Positions 22,340-30,929 of a stretch of 42,065 bases of DNA are shown here, piece after piece. The notes below the pieces were generated by a model. That model saw nothing but the letters and a program-made list of their open reading frames with translations. It made no database searches and was not told where the DNA came from. A program made the translations under genes and the position numbers. Each line of letters starts with the position of its first letter. The stretch's first letter is position 1. Source of the DNA: Parafrankia sp. EUN1f (GTDB lineage Bacteria > Actinomycetota > Actinomycetes > Frankiales > Frankiaceae); NCBI RefSeq assembly GCF_000177675.1, contig NZ_ADGX01000076.1:1-42065 (forward strand). Direction: 5' to 3'.

Positions 22340-24184
22340 TCAATGGAGGGTCACCTCGTCGTCGGTGTCCGGTCCGGCGTCCACCAGGGGTAGCCAGCTC
22401 GCACCGGGCGAACGTTCTGTGCGTCGCGCCCAGTCCGGCACCCGTGCCCATCCGCCGGTGTCGATGCCGGCGCCGGCGCCGGCACGAATCCGGGCGTGCG
22501 GGGCCGTCACCACGGAGCCGGAGCGGCCCGGCGGCGAGGTCGGGGCCTCGTTGATCCCCGCTCCCGGCCCGGATCCGGTGGCCGCGGCGAGGACCGTCGC
22601 GGCCAGGACCGGATCCAGATCCGCCGGCACCGACCGTAGATCGAGCAGGCAGCAGCCCTGCTCCACCCGCCCGAGGACGGCCGGCCGACCCTGGCGCAGC
22701 AGCGCGGCGAGGCTCGCGTCGAGGGCGACGGCGGCGCTCGGCAACCCGTCCTTCCACCCGTCCGCCCCGTATTCCGGCGAACCGCCGTGGCCGCCCTGCG
22801 TGTCGTGGCCGTTGTGCGTGTCGTGGCTGCCGTGCCCAAGATGCCCGCTGTGGCCGCTGTGGCCGCTGTGGCCGCCGCCGTGGCCATGGTGGCCGCCGGA
22901 GCCGCCTGGCGTGCCGGTGCCGATCGGTGCTGGTCCACCGGGATCCACGTCCGTATCCCGGATGTCCTTCGTGCCGGCCCCGCCCCGCCGCGGTGACGGG
23001 CCAGGTCCGCCTGTCTCGTCGATTCCATCCGAGCTGACCACCGCCCGGCTGCTCACCGCGGACGCCGGGACGCCGGACCTGCGCAGCCACGCGGCCAGGC
23101 GCTCGGCGCGGGTCCGGAGCTCGGCTGGATCCGCGCGCAGCGAGCGGCGGACGGGGTTGTCCTCGCCCCGCAGGGTGGCTTCGAGTGCGGCCAGCGTCAG
23201 TTTGCCGACCCGCAGCGCGCGGGCGAGCGGATGCCGGCGCATCCGGTCGACCAGATCGCCGCGGCCGAGAACGAGGCCGCACTGTGGACCACCGAGGAGC
23301 TTGTCGCCGCAGGTGATGACCAGACTGGCGCCGCAGCGTAGCCAGGTGGATGCGTCGGGTTCGTCGGGCAGCATCTCGTCGGGTGTCAACAGACCGGATC
23401 CGGGATCGCCGACCAGCGGGACTCCGCGTCGGGCGCACAGCTCCGCGAGATCACCAAGCGCCGGTCTCGCCGTCAGCCCGACCACGCGGAAGCTGGGCGG
23501 GTGCATCCGGAGCACGAAGCCGGTTCGCGGGCCGATGGCGTCGGCATAGTCACCCAGGGTGGTTCGGTTCGTCGTGCCCACTTCCCGTAGCCGGGCACCG
23601 GTCGCGGCCAGCAGTTCCGGTAGCCGGAAACCGTCCGCGGTCTCGACCAGCTCGCCGCGGCTGATGACGATCTCCCGGTCCGGCGCCAACGCCATGGCGG
23701 CGAGCATGACGGCGCCGGCGTTGTTGTTGACCACATGCACGGCGCGGGCCGCCGGGACGGCGGCCGCCAGGGCGGTCAGCGCGGCGTTGCCGCGCCGGCC
23801 ACGCCGCCCGGACGCGAGATCGAGCTCGACGTCGCAGGTCGCGGCGGCGGCGTCGATCGCGGTGCGGGCCTCGGGGGAGAGTGGCGCCCGGCCGAGTCCG
23901 TCGTGCAGCAGGATGCCGGTGGCGTTGATCACCGGGCGGAGGTGCCCGGGCAGCCGGGCTGGGGCCACCACCGCCGGTCTCGGCTCGGCGTCGTCCAGAT
24001 AGCCGATCGGCTGGCTGGACGTGTGGCCGGCTGGCTGCCCGGGGGAGTGGCCTGTCGGCTGGCTGGCTGCGTGGCCGGCACCCTGGCTCGCGCCGATCGG
24101 GTGACCGTCGCTGGCACCCGGCCTGGTGGGCATGGTGAGGAAGCGTGTCGGCTCGACGGACGGTCGACCAGATTCGACGATCAC
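22340..24184 (-). CDS. selA: SelA-like L-seryl-tRNA(Sec) selenium transferase with His/Gly-rich insertion
   Basis: About 614 residues against the usual 430-470. The PLP-enzyme core is well kept: RPVINATGILLHDGLGRAPLS, NNNAGAVMLAAMAL, RGELVETADGFRLPELL, EVGTTNRTTLGDYADAI, and the PLP-lysine block GDKLLGGPQCG. SelA converts Ser-tRNA(Sec) to Sec-tRNA(Sec) with selenophosphate. Extra length comes from a low-complexity N-terminus (Gly/Gln/Pro/His) and a His/Gly-rich insert encoded at about 22775-22920. No selB, selD or selC is visible nearby. GTG 24184 follows a TAGCAT hexamer (leaderless); ATG 24133 and GTG 24229 are alternatives. Confidence 0.82.
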   Translation of the reverse strand: MIVESGRPSVEPTRFLTMPTRPGASDGHPIGASQGAGHAASQPTGHSPGQPAGHTSSQPIGYLDDAEPRPAVVAPARLPGHLRPVINATGILLHDGLGRAPLSPEARTAIDAAAATCDVELDLASGRRGRRGNAALTALAAAVPAARAVHVVNNNAGAVMLAAMALAPDREIVISRGELVETADGFRLPELLAATGARLREVGTTNRTTLGDYADAIGPRTGFVLRMHPPSFRVVGLTARPALGDLAELCARRGVPLVGDPGSGLLTPDEMLPDEPDASTWLRCGASLVITCGDKLLGGPQCGLVLGRGDLVDRMRRHPLARALRVGKLTLAALEATLRGEDNPVRRSLRADPAELRTRAERLAAWLRRSGVPASAVSSRAVVSSDGIDETGGPGPSPRRGGAGTKDIRDTDVDPGGPAPIGTGTPGGSGGHHGHGGGHSGHSGHSGHLGHGSHDTHNGHDTQGGHGGSPEYGADGWKDGLPSAAVALDASLAALLRQGRPAVLGRVEQGCCLLDLRSVPADLDPVLAATVLAAATGSGPGAGINEAPTSPPGRSGSVVTAPHARIRAGAGAGIDTGGWARVPDWARRTERSPGASWLPLVDAGPDTDDEVTLH

Positions 24185-24317
24185 CTTGAGTGATGCTAAG
24201 GGGGCGGATCTGTGAAGAATGGGCGGCACTCCGCAGAGGACCGCCTACGTGTGGCCTTGCTGTCGTCTCGTCTGACCTGGTTCAAACCTTCACCACGGCT
24301 CATCAGGCGGTAATGTC

Positions 24318-24372
24318 TCCTCCCGAAGGGGAGTAGCCCCGCCGTGGTGACCTGGTAGCCCGACTTCCAGCC
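24318..24372 (+). ncRNA. Probable yybP-ykoY manganese riboswitch
   Basis: The segment has the two conserved internal loops of this class. The first is GAAG-GGGAGTAGC (24325-24337). The second is TAGCCCGA-CTTC (24356-24367), whose CTTC can pair with the GAAG to close the two-loop core. The hallmark GGGGAGUAGC and GCCxGA sequences match recalled consensus. It lies about 230 bases upstream of a UPF0016/GDT1-type transporter gene, one of the gene families this Mn(II) sensor regulates. A covariance-model search has not been run. Confidence 0.75.
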
Positions 24373-24595
24373 CCGGTCCGGCCCGCGCCGCCGTCTGGCG
24401 GCTGGTCGCCGGCCGTGCTGACGTCGGCGCCCTGGGTTGAGCACGGTCCGGCGTGTCGACATACTGGCTCGGTTTCCGAGCCCGGCCGCCGGGCCTGATC
24501 TTCGTCAGGTGGGCGAGACCTTCGATCTGGCTGTCATGCCGGGTCGAAGGCGGCTCCCGTCCCGGCCCGGCCTCGAGGAGAGGACCACCGGGCCC

Positions 24596-25228
24596 GTGAA
24601 TCTCACCGCCGCGTTCGTGACCTTCGGCGTGATCTTTCTGGCCGAACTTCCGGACAAGACGATGGTGGCGAGCCTCGTCCTGGGGAGCCGCTTCCGTCCC
24701 CTGTACGTCTGGGTCGGAGTCGCCGCGGCCTTCGTCGTGCAGGTCACGCTGGCCGTCGCCGCCGGCAGCGCGATCTCGTTGCTGCCAGGCCGCGCGGTCG
24801 ACATCGTGGCGGCGCTGCTGTTCGCCCTGGGCGCGGTGCTCGTCCTCAGGGAGGGGCGGGAGGGCCCCGACGACGAGGCCGAAGGCGGACCGGCCGGTGA
24901 CGTCGCCGCCGCCGAAGCCGTCGCCGAAGCCGACACCGCCGGCAAGTCCGGTTTCCTGCGGGTCGCGGCGACGTCCTTTGTGGTCGTGTTCGTCGCGGAG
25001 CTCGGCGATCTCACCCAGTTCTCGACCGCGAACCTCGCCGCCCGCTACTCCGCGCCGGTGGCCGTGTGGATCGGCGCGGTCCTCGCGTTGTGGACGGTGG
25101 CAGCCCTGGCCATCGCGGGCGGCCGTAGCCTTCTCCGTGTCCTGTCGGTGCGTCTGATCACCCGGGTGGCTGCCACCGCCTTCGCCGTGCTGGCGGTGAT
25201 CTCGCTGATCGACGCGATCCGAGGCTGA
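24596..25228 (+). CDS. UPF0016/GDT1 (TMEM165-like) cation transporter, probable Mn exporter
   Basis: A 210-residue membrane protein with two homologous halves. Each starts with the family motif ExGD(K/R)T: AELPDKT (E17, D20) and AELGDLTQ in the second half. About six hydrophobic segments are separated by an acidic central loop (GREGPDDEAEGG). Family members export Mn2+ or move Ca2+/H+. A candidate Mn riboswitch in the leader argues for Mn. GTG 24596 is chosen because the N-terminal helix starts there and GAGGAGAGG lies upstream; the frame is open back to 24437. Confidence 0.85.
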   Translation: MNLTAAFVTFGVIFLAELPDKTMVASLVLGSRFRPLYVWVGVAAAFVVQVTLAVAAGSAISLLPGRAVDIVAALLFALGAVLVLREGREGPDDEAEGGPAGDVAAAEAVAEADTAGKSGFLRVAATSFVVVFVAELGDLTQFSTANLAARYSAPVAVWIGAVLALWTVAALAIAGGRSLLRVLSVRLITRVAATAFAVLAVISLIDAIRG

Positions 25229-25327
25229 CGACGTGATCCAAGGCCGGCAGAGCCGGCCGGCGCCCAACATCCGCGCCGGCTTCACACCCTGCGGAGCCGG
25301 CATCGGGGCCACCATCAGAATCGGGCC

Positions 25328-26026
25328 ATGACTCAGCGAACCCGGGCGGGACGAGGCAGGTCCGATCCCTGGCAACCCGTGCGGCCATCCGTGGCCGGAG
25401 TGCCCCTGCCGGCCGCCGGGTCGACCCGCGGCCCGGGGCAGCCGCGGGTAATCCGTGGAACCATCGAGAACCTGGGGGCGGCGGTCGCCGACGACCCGGA
25501 GGCCGACGTTCTGGGCGGCGTCCGGATCGAGTCCGCGGTGCTGGCGTCCACCCGTGTTCTCGGGGGCGAGCTGGCTGGCCTGCACCTGCGCGACATCCTG
25601 GTCGACCAGGCGGTTCTCGCCGGTATCGTGATCGACGGGGGCGGCGGCACGAGGGTCGAGATCACCGGCGGCAGGATCTCCGGGGCGGTGTGGATCCGCG
25701 GCGAGTTCCACGACGTCGTCCTGGACGGTGTGCGGGCGGACGACGTCACGCTCCGGTCGTGCACCCTGGGCCGGGCCCGCTTCAGCCGGTGCGACCTGTC
25801 GCGTCTGGATCTGACCGGATCCCGGCTTGATCATGTGCGGTTCGAGGAGTGCGACCTCACGGAGGCCGTCTTCACCGATGTCACGATCAGGGCGGCGTCC
25901 TTCCGCGGCTGTCGCTTCGACGGTGCCGCAGGCGTGGCCGGCCTCACCAACGCGGAGGTGGACGCCGACAGCCTGCTGACCCTTACCGGGCCGATGGCTG
26001 CTGCACTCGGAATATCCGTGGTCTGA
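25328..26026 (+). CDS. Pentapeptide-repeat protein
   Basis: A 232-residue protein whose second half is a run of A(D/N)LxX-like five-residue repeats: VLDGVRADDVTLRSCTLGRARF, then CDLSRLDLTGSRL and FEECDLTEAVFTDV. These form a right-handed quadrilateral beta-helix. Some members mimic DNA and protect gyrase (Qnr/MfpA), but most have no known role and nothing here points to a specific target. The first 40 residues are Arg/Pro/Gly-rich. The gene stands alone after the transporter. Confidence 0.85.
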   Translation: MTQRTRAGRGRSDPWQPVRPSVAGVPLPAAGSTRGPGQPRVIRGTIENLGAAVADDPEADVLGGVRIESAVLASTRVLGGELAGLHLRDILVDQAVLAGIVIDGGGGTRVEITGGRISGAVWIRGEFHDVVLDGVRADDVTLRSCTLGRARFSRCDLSRLDLTGSRLDHVRFEECDLTEAVFTDVTIRAASFRGCRFDGAAGVAGLTNAEVDADSLLTLTGPMAAALGISVV

Positions 26027-26312
26027 ACGTTTCCTGGTGATCCTTAAGGCCCGAAAAGTTGGTGGGGCTCGCGAGCACTGGTGTCGGTGGGTTGGCGTTG
26101 GGTGGCGGGGGGCAGAATTTGGAGCGGCTCAATGGCGCGACAGTACAGAAAAAGGGCGAATTAGCCCTGCTGGGAGGCCTCCCGACGGTGCGTGCTTATA
26201 TCGGTGCGTCGAGCGCGCTTGTGGCTATGTGGACACGAAGTGTGTCTTAGGTGTCTGATTTAGCGTGTGGCGCCGGGTATTGCCGATGGAGAGCGGAGGG
26301 GACGACGAGGAA

Positions 26313-26687
26313 ATGATCACAGAGGAGGGTGGCTGCGGAGCCTGGCAGCGTGTGCCCGAGGACATAGTCGTACGGCTTGATGATGTGCCGGGAGCGGCCT
26401 ACGAGGTGCCCAGTGAGGTGACCTGCGCGCTGCAGGAGGGCCACCCTGACAACCACATGGCCGTTTTGCAGGGGTGGGGAAGTGAGGAGGTCTGGCTGTC
26501 CTGGTCCGCCCCCAGAACGATCACCGCCCCCGGTTGCCGAGTCGACGGGATGACCTGTCTGCTGCCCTCCGGTCATCAAGGCCACCATCATGTGATCATG
26601 GCGGACATGGTGGAGGACGAGGGCCCATACTGGGTCGCCGACCGCGCCGAGCTGGAGGCGCGGCGCGCCAGCGTTGCCAGAGGCTGA
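26313..26687 (+). CDS. Small protein with duplicated C-x4-GH-x3-H motif
   Basis: A protein of about 124 residues containing two copies of one pattern: TCALQEGHPDNH and, about 47 residues later, TCLLPSGHQGHH. Each is followed by an aromatic segment (EEVWLSW, GPYWVAD). Cys-x4-Gly-His-x3-His twice suggests two equivalent metal-binding sites or an internal duplication. GGAGGGG and GAGGA precede ATG 26313; ATG 26286 and GTG 26265 are in-frame alternatives. I do not recognise a named family. Codon bias is normal for the genome, and the gene is monocistronic. Confidence 0.62.
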   Translation: MITEEGGCGAWQRVPEDIVVRLDDVPGAAYEVPSEVTCALQEGHPDNHMAVLQGWGSEEVWLSWSAPRTITAPGCRVDGMTCLLPSGHQGHHHVIMADMVEDEGPYWVADRAELEARRASVARG

Positions 26688-26691
26688 TCCG

Positions 26692-26750
26692 CACCGGCAC
26701 CGGCACCGGCACCGATACTTGCGCGGCCGGCCGGCCGGCCGGCCAGCCAG
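26692..26750. repeat. Simple repeats (GGCACC)n and (CCGG)n
   Basis: About four GGCACC copies are followed by five CCGG copies between two convergent genes. No gene is supported in 26688-26856. Confidence 0.8.
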
Positions 26751-26856
26751 CCTGCCTCGCCGCCGCCCGGCAGCCGGGGCGGGGCGGGCTGGGTGGCAGG
26801 ACCACGGCCAGGGTGGCCGGACCAGTCGCCGTGCCAGGCCTGCCGTGCGGGCTTGC

Positions 26857-27495
26857 CTAGGCCGGGCCGGTGATGGCCGGTGTCGCTGCGGGGTCGACGC
26901 CTTGACGGGGGGCGTCGTCGAAGACGAGAACGACTTCGGCGTCGGTGCTGAAGTCCCGCAGCCGCGCGCTGGCAGGCACGCTGGCCAGCGCATGGCGCAG
27001 ACCACCTGCCGTCGTGCCCTCGGCGGCCACGATGGTGATCCGTGTGCCGCCTTCGAAGCCCTCGGCGCTCCCGCTGACAGGCAGAGGCGAACGCGCCGGC
27101 TCGGCGGGTCCGGTTGTGTTGCTCTCACCGGCCATCGGTTTCCATGCGGAGTCGAGCGCCAGCAGATGGTCGACGATGCGGCGGACCTCGTCCGACTCGA
27201 GATCGGCGGACGTCGTGGGGCCGGGGTCGGCCGCGGCGATGCGGAGCCGGACCAGCAGCTGGTTCTCCTCCTCGGCCGGTCGCGCCCCATGCTCCTCTGC
27301 GGCCTGGACCTGGGCCGGGTCCTGATCGGGCGAGCGGGCCGTCGCGGCCACGGTGATCGCGGCACCGTCCACGCGGCCGACGAAGACCGTGATCTCGCGC
27401 GGTTCGGTCGTCAGATCTCGCCCGCCGAGATCGCTGCCGACATCCCGTGACGTACCGGGTGAGCCTGGTTGTGCTGGTGTCCCTGGTCGTGACAT
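26857..27495 (-). CDS. Protein of unknown function, lineage-specific
   Basis: A 212-residue protein with strong G/C third-position bias and a clear start: GAGGAGAAGG six bases before ATG 27495. Blocks such as EITVFVGRVDGAAITVAA, DEVRRIVDHLLALDSAWKP and TRITIVAAEGTTAGGLRHAL alternate strands and helices, and the termini are low-complexity. No catalytic motif or membrane segment is apparent and I recognise no family. It is probably a real cytosolic protein restricted to this lineage. Confidence 0.65.
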   Translation of the reverse strand: MSRPGTPAQPGSPGTSRDVGSDLGGRDLTTEPREITVFVGRVDGAAITVAATARSPDQDPAQVQAAEEHGARPAEEENQLLVRLRIAAADPGPTTSADLESDEVRRIVDHLLALDSAWKPMAGESNTTGPAEPARSPLPVSGSAEGFEGGTRITIVAAEGTTAGGLRHALASVPASARLRDFSTDAEVVLVFDDAPRQGVDPAATPAITGPA

Positions 27496-28169
27496 CGCGC
27501 CTTCTCCTCGCGTCGCAGGAATTCGCGGAATAGCCGTTCACCGAGGACGCTCTCACGGTGTTTCTGGTCATAACACCCCGCGAGACGGGGAGTTTCTGGC
27601 CAGCCTGATGGTGCCAATGTGTCGATGAGGTAGATATCGCAGGTTTCGGGTCCGGGGCTCGTCGGGCGACCTGTGGGTAGGGCGAGCGGACAGGGTGAAA
27701 GCACGCGGTGAAGGCGCGTCGGTGCGGTGGGCTTCGCTGTTCGTCCGCGTCGGACGAGCGGGTCGGGTAAGCCGGACCGCGTCAGGTGAAGCAACGGTGC
27801 CATTGCGCCGCGACCAGCTGGAACGGTTACCTTCCGCATCAGGTGTCCACCGCGCCGGCCGGCGAACACGAAGGGCCACCGGTCGTTGAACGGCGAACAG
27901 TAGGCGAACGGCGAACAGCAGGCGAACAGGGAACAGCAGGCGAACAGGGAACGGCCGGCGGCGCGAACGGGCGGCGAACAGAGCTGGTGAACCCGGGTCG
28001 GTGATACGTAAAGAGCAGATGCCGGGAAAACCCACCCCTGAACCTGGTGTGAGGCCGATACCCCCGGGGTAGGTGCTGGGCGATCGCGCTTGTCCGGAGC
28101 GCGTCGCGCCGCGGGAGGCCAGCTCGGCCGGGCTTCCCGCCTCGCACCATCGTCCGGCCGACCGGAGCC
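27496..28169. other. Intergenic region with a minisatellite, no supported gene
   Basis: Open frames on both strands derive from a repeat and biased composition and show no protein signature. The promoter of the STAS gene probably lies at its right end. Confidence 0.55.
27886..27957. repeat. 18-bp minisatellite, about 4 degenerate copies
   Basis: Units of the form GGCGAACAGGGAACAGCA repeat with 1-3 differences between neighbours. Confidence 0.85.
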
Positions 28170-28601
28170 ATGGTCCCCAGCGTGCGTGTGGAAGTGACCG
28201 GCCGAGATGCCGTCGTGGTGCACCCGGAAGGCGAGATCGACTACTCGTCGCTGGAACCGCTACGGCAGGCACTGCTAGACGCGCGGATCGCCGGTGTCCG
28301 CGAGATTGTCGTCGATCTTCGTGAGGTCACGTTCCTGGACTCGCAGGGGCTGGCCGTGATCCTTTACGCCCACCAGCGGCAGAGGTCGGCCGGTGGGCGC
28401 CTGATTCTGCGCAATCTCAACGAGAACGCCTACCGGCTGCTCTCCGTGACGAATCTGACCACCGTGATCGATGTAGACCACGGCTCGCAGGTGGCGTCGG
28501 CCCACTCGCCGGTGGCGCCGGCCCAGGGTCAGCCGGCTCGCACCGGGCAGCCGACTCTCGCCGGTCAGCCTCGATCACGCCCCGGGGCGACCCGCTGGTA
28601 G
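28170..28601 (+). CDS. STAS-domain anti-sigma factor antagonist
   Basis: A 143-residue protein whose first 110 residues form a STAS domain: VEVTGRDAVVVHPEGEIDYSS, then EIVVDLREVTFLDSQGLAVI with the regulatory Ser58 in DSQGL. This serine is the phosphorylation site in SpoIIAA/RsbV-type proteins, where the unphosphorylated form sequesters an anti-sigma kinase. The last 30 residues are Gln/Pro/Arg-rich and overlap the 3' end of mshD by 37 bases. No kinase or sigma factor gene is adjacent. ATG 28170 is weakly supported; GTG 28182 is possible. Confidence 0.87.
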   Translation: MVPSVRVEVTGRDAVVVHPEGEIDYSSLEPLRQALLDARIAGVREIVVDLREVTFLDSQGLAVILYAHQRQRSAGGRLILRNLNENAYRLLSVTNLTTVIDVDHGSQVASAHSPVAPAQGQPARTGQPTLAGQPRSRPGATRW

Positions 28602-29557
28602 GAGACGTCGGCGGTATGGCGATGGAAACCGAGGCGGGTGTAGAGCCGGACAGCGCGATCGTTGTCCTCGTCCACATAGAGCATCACCGTGGCGAGGCCG
28701 AGATCCCGCAGATGTCGCAGGCCGGCGATGGTGAGAATCCGGCCTAGGCCCGCGCCGCCCGCCTCGGGCGCGACGCCCACCACGTAGACCTCACCGATCG
28801 GTCCGGGCGCCGCCTGCGGGTCACCGGCGGGCATCGGGTCGATGGGGTGAACCTTCGTCCAGTGGAAGCCCACCAGCTGTCCGTTCCGTTCGACGAGGAA
28901 GAAGCCGGCCGGGTCGAACCATGGTTCCGCCTCGCGGGCGCGCAGGTCGTCCATCGTCCAGCGGCCCTGCTCGGGGTGCGTGGCGAACGCCGCCGCGTTG
29001 ATCGCGAGCCAGGCCTCCTCGTCCCTGCCCACCTCGAAGGTCCGGAGGGTGAAACCCGGGGGGACGGTCGGGCTCGGCAGGTCGTCGTCCGCCGCGGCCG
29101 CTGCGCTGCCGGTCGTCGCGCTGTCGGCCGCGATCAGGGGCCGGCGCAGTTGGAGAAGTACCCGCGCCCGTTCGAAGCCGGCACTGCCTGCCAGCGCCGC
29201 GGCTGCCGGTGCGTCGCCGTGGGCCCAGATGTTGAGCTGCGACGACCCGGCTACCGCCGCGGACAGTTCCCGCACCAGCGCGCTGCCGACGCCGGCGCGG
29301 CGATGATCGGGGTGGACGACCAGCTCGGCCTGCCGCTCCGCGGGGTCCCCGCCCATCGCGGCGAAGCCCACGAGCGTCGATCCGTCCCGCGCGACCAGGT
29401 GGGCCACACCACCGGGGCTCCCGCCCGGCCGCAGCGTGAGGCGCACATCTTCGGAGATCCCGCCGTTGCCGTCGACCTGCTCCGCGCTCGTCAGCAGTTC
29501 GGTGATGGCCGCCACGTCAGTCGCGTCGAGGGGGTCGAGCCAGCTCAGCGAGGTCAT
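28565..29557 (-). CDS. mshD: Mycothiol synthase MshD
   Basis: A 330-residue protein with two tandem GNAT domains. The N-terminal half carries ELVVHPDHRRAGVGSALVREL; the C-terminal half carries EVYVVGVAPEAGGAGLGRILT and MLYVDEDNDRAVRLYTRLGF. MshD acetylates Cys-GlcN-Ins with acetyl-CoA in the last step of mycothiol synthesis, the main actinobacterial thiol buffer. Proximity to glnR matches recalled order in Streptomyces and Mycobacterium. The ATG has no Shine-Dalgarno but TAGCGT lies six bases upstream, so the mRNA may be leaderless. A 28-bp direct repeat lies just upstream. Confidence 0.92.
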   Translation of the reverse strand: MTSLSWLDPLDATDVAAITELLTSAEQVDGNGGISEDVRLTLRPGGSPGGVAHLVARDGSTLVGFAAMGGDPAERQAELVVHPDHRRAGVGSALVRELSAAVAGSSQLNIWAHGDAPAAAALAGSAGFERARVLLQLRRPLIAADSATTGSAAAAADDDLPSPTVPPGFTLRTFEVGRDEEAWLAINAAAFATHPEQGRWTMDDLRAREAEPWFDPAGFFLVERNGQLVGFHWTKVHPIDPMPAGDPQAAPGPIGEVYVVGVAPEAGGAGLGRILTIAGLRHLRDLGLATVMLYVDEDNDRAVRLYTRLGFHRHTADVSYQRVAPGRDRG

Positions 29558-29578
29558 GTTTCAACGCTAGCCAGTGCG

Positions 29579-29634
29579 CTGTCGAAACATGCACTGTCAA
29601 AGTGAGCTGTCGAAATATGCACTGTCAAAGTGAG
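29579..29634. repeat. 28-bp direct repeat in the mshD promoter region
   Basis: Two adjacent 28-bp copies (29579-29606, 29607-29634) differ at one base. On the minus strand each contains TTGACA, a perfect -35-like hexamer. They could be duplicated promoter or operator modules for mshD. Confidence 0.88.
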
Positions 29635-29887
29635 CAGTGTCGGTGGGGGCCGGCTGGGGCGCGCGAGCGGAGCCGCCGGGGCGCGAAGGCGTCGATGTCA
29701 TCAGGTAACCGGCAGGTTACCTGGGTCGTCCTGATGCATGTCGCCAGCGCGGCGGGTGGGGCCCGCCGATCAGCCGGCGCGTGCACAGCCGGAGCGCGTG
29801 TACGGCCGGAGCAGGAGGTCGGGCGCCGGGGAGCGTCGTGGCCGGGCGAAGGGCTGCCGGGTAAAGGCCTCGGACCCCGAACACGCC

Positions 29888-29932
29888 GGAAGGGCCCGGT
29901 AGCCGTTCTCTGGACGGCCACCGGGCCCTTCC
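29888..29932 (-). terminator. Long hairpin, probable terminator of glnR
   Basis: A 13-bp perfect outer stem (29888-29900 with 29920-29932) encloses an inner GCCGT/ACGGC stem. It lies 130 bases beyond the glnR stop; there is no U-tract. The rest of 29635-30060 shows no gene. Confidence 0.6.
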
Positions 29933-30060
29933 CGGTGCGCGCGGTTCTCAGCGCGGTTCGCTGCCTGTGCGGTGGAGCTGGTGATGCTGCGCCGGCACCG
30001 GTGGTTGAGCGGGCGCCAGCGGTGCGGTGGTACTGGTGGTGCGTCGAGGTGGCGGAGCGG

Positions 30061-30801
30061 TCAGACGCGCTCGGGAGTGCGGATGTCGTCCCGATCCAGG
30101 CGGTTGGCGGTGTCGGGCAGCGGCGAGATCGGCGGGGCGACGAACTTGTACCCGACGTGACGCACGGTGCCGATCATCGCCTCGTGCTCGGGGCCGAGCT
30201 TCGCGCGCAGCCGGCGGACGTGCACGTCCACCGTCCGGGTGCCGCCGTAGTAGTCGTAGCCCCAGACCTCCTGCAGGAGCTGTGCGCGGGTGAAGACCCG
30301 CCCCGGGTGCTGCGCGAGGTACTTCAGCAGCTCGAACTCCTTGAACGTGAGCTCGAGCGGACGGCCCCGCAGCTTGGCGGAGTAGGTGGTCTCGTCGACG
30401 GAGAGGTCACCGGACCGGATCACTCCGGCCTCTGCCGTGCCGCCCGCGGCCGCGACCCGCCCGATGGCAAGCCGCAGACGAGCCTCCACCTCGGCCGGCC
30501 CGGCCGTGTCGAGCACCACATCGTCGACGCCCCAGTCCGCCGAGACCGCAGCGAGGCCACCCTCGGTGACCAGCGCCAGCAGCGGAGTGGTGAGCCCGGT
30601 CGTGCGCAGCAGCCGGCACAGGCCCCGCGCGATGACGAGCTCGCGGCGGCCGTCAACGACGATCACATCGACTGGAGGTGCGTCGAGCAGTGCGCTTGCC
30701 TCCAACGGCGCCACACGGACGGTGTGGGTGAGGAGGCCAAGGGACGGGAAGGACTCGGCCGACGGACCGGGGGCGTTGGTGAGCAACAGGACGACGCTCA
30801 A
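30061..30801 (-). CDS. glnR: GlnR, OmpR-type orphan response regulator of nitrogen metabolism
   Basis: A 246-residue regulator with a receiver-like domain and a C-terminal winged helix ([49 protein letters not shown]). [15 protein letters not shown] and [16 protein letters not shown] match my recollection of Streptomyces GlnR closely. GlnR controls glutamine synthetase, ammonium and nitrate genes. The start is TTG 30801: GGAGGAG lies five bases upstream, and this numbering puts the conserved receiver aspartate at D50, as in characterised GlnR proteins, where it is reported not to be phosphorylated. It is divergent from an alpha/beta-hydrolase gene. Confidence 0.9.
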   Translation of the reverse strand: MSVVLLLTNAPGPSAESFPSLGLLTHTVRVAPLEASALLDAPPVDVIVVDGRRELVIARGLCRLLRTTGLTTPLLALVTEGGLAAVSADWGVDDVVLDTAGPAEVEARLRLAIGRVAAAGGTAEAGVIRSGDLSVDETTYSAKLRGRPLELTFKEFELLKYLAQHPGRVFTRAQLLQEVWGYDYYGGTRTVDVHVRRLRAKLGPEHEAMIGTVRHVGYKFVAPPISPLPDTANRLDRDDIRTPERV

Positions 30802-30929
30802 GACGGCTCCTCCAGGTGCGATGTGTGTTGGGGCAGCGTCGACCCAGGCGATCCTTGTCTCCGGTGTCCTACGTTCCACGACCGTCATGGGCATGAAACG
30901 AGTACCGGTCTGCAGGGGAGGATAGCGGA

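Noticed and set aside
24230-24320. Possible selC (tRNA-Sec) near selA, suggested by GGTTCAAACC
   Set aside because: No 8-bp acceptor stem, no long variable arm and no UCA anticodon loop in context. The sequence belongs to the leader of the riboswitch region.
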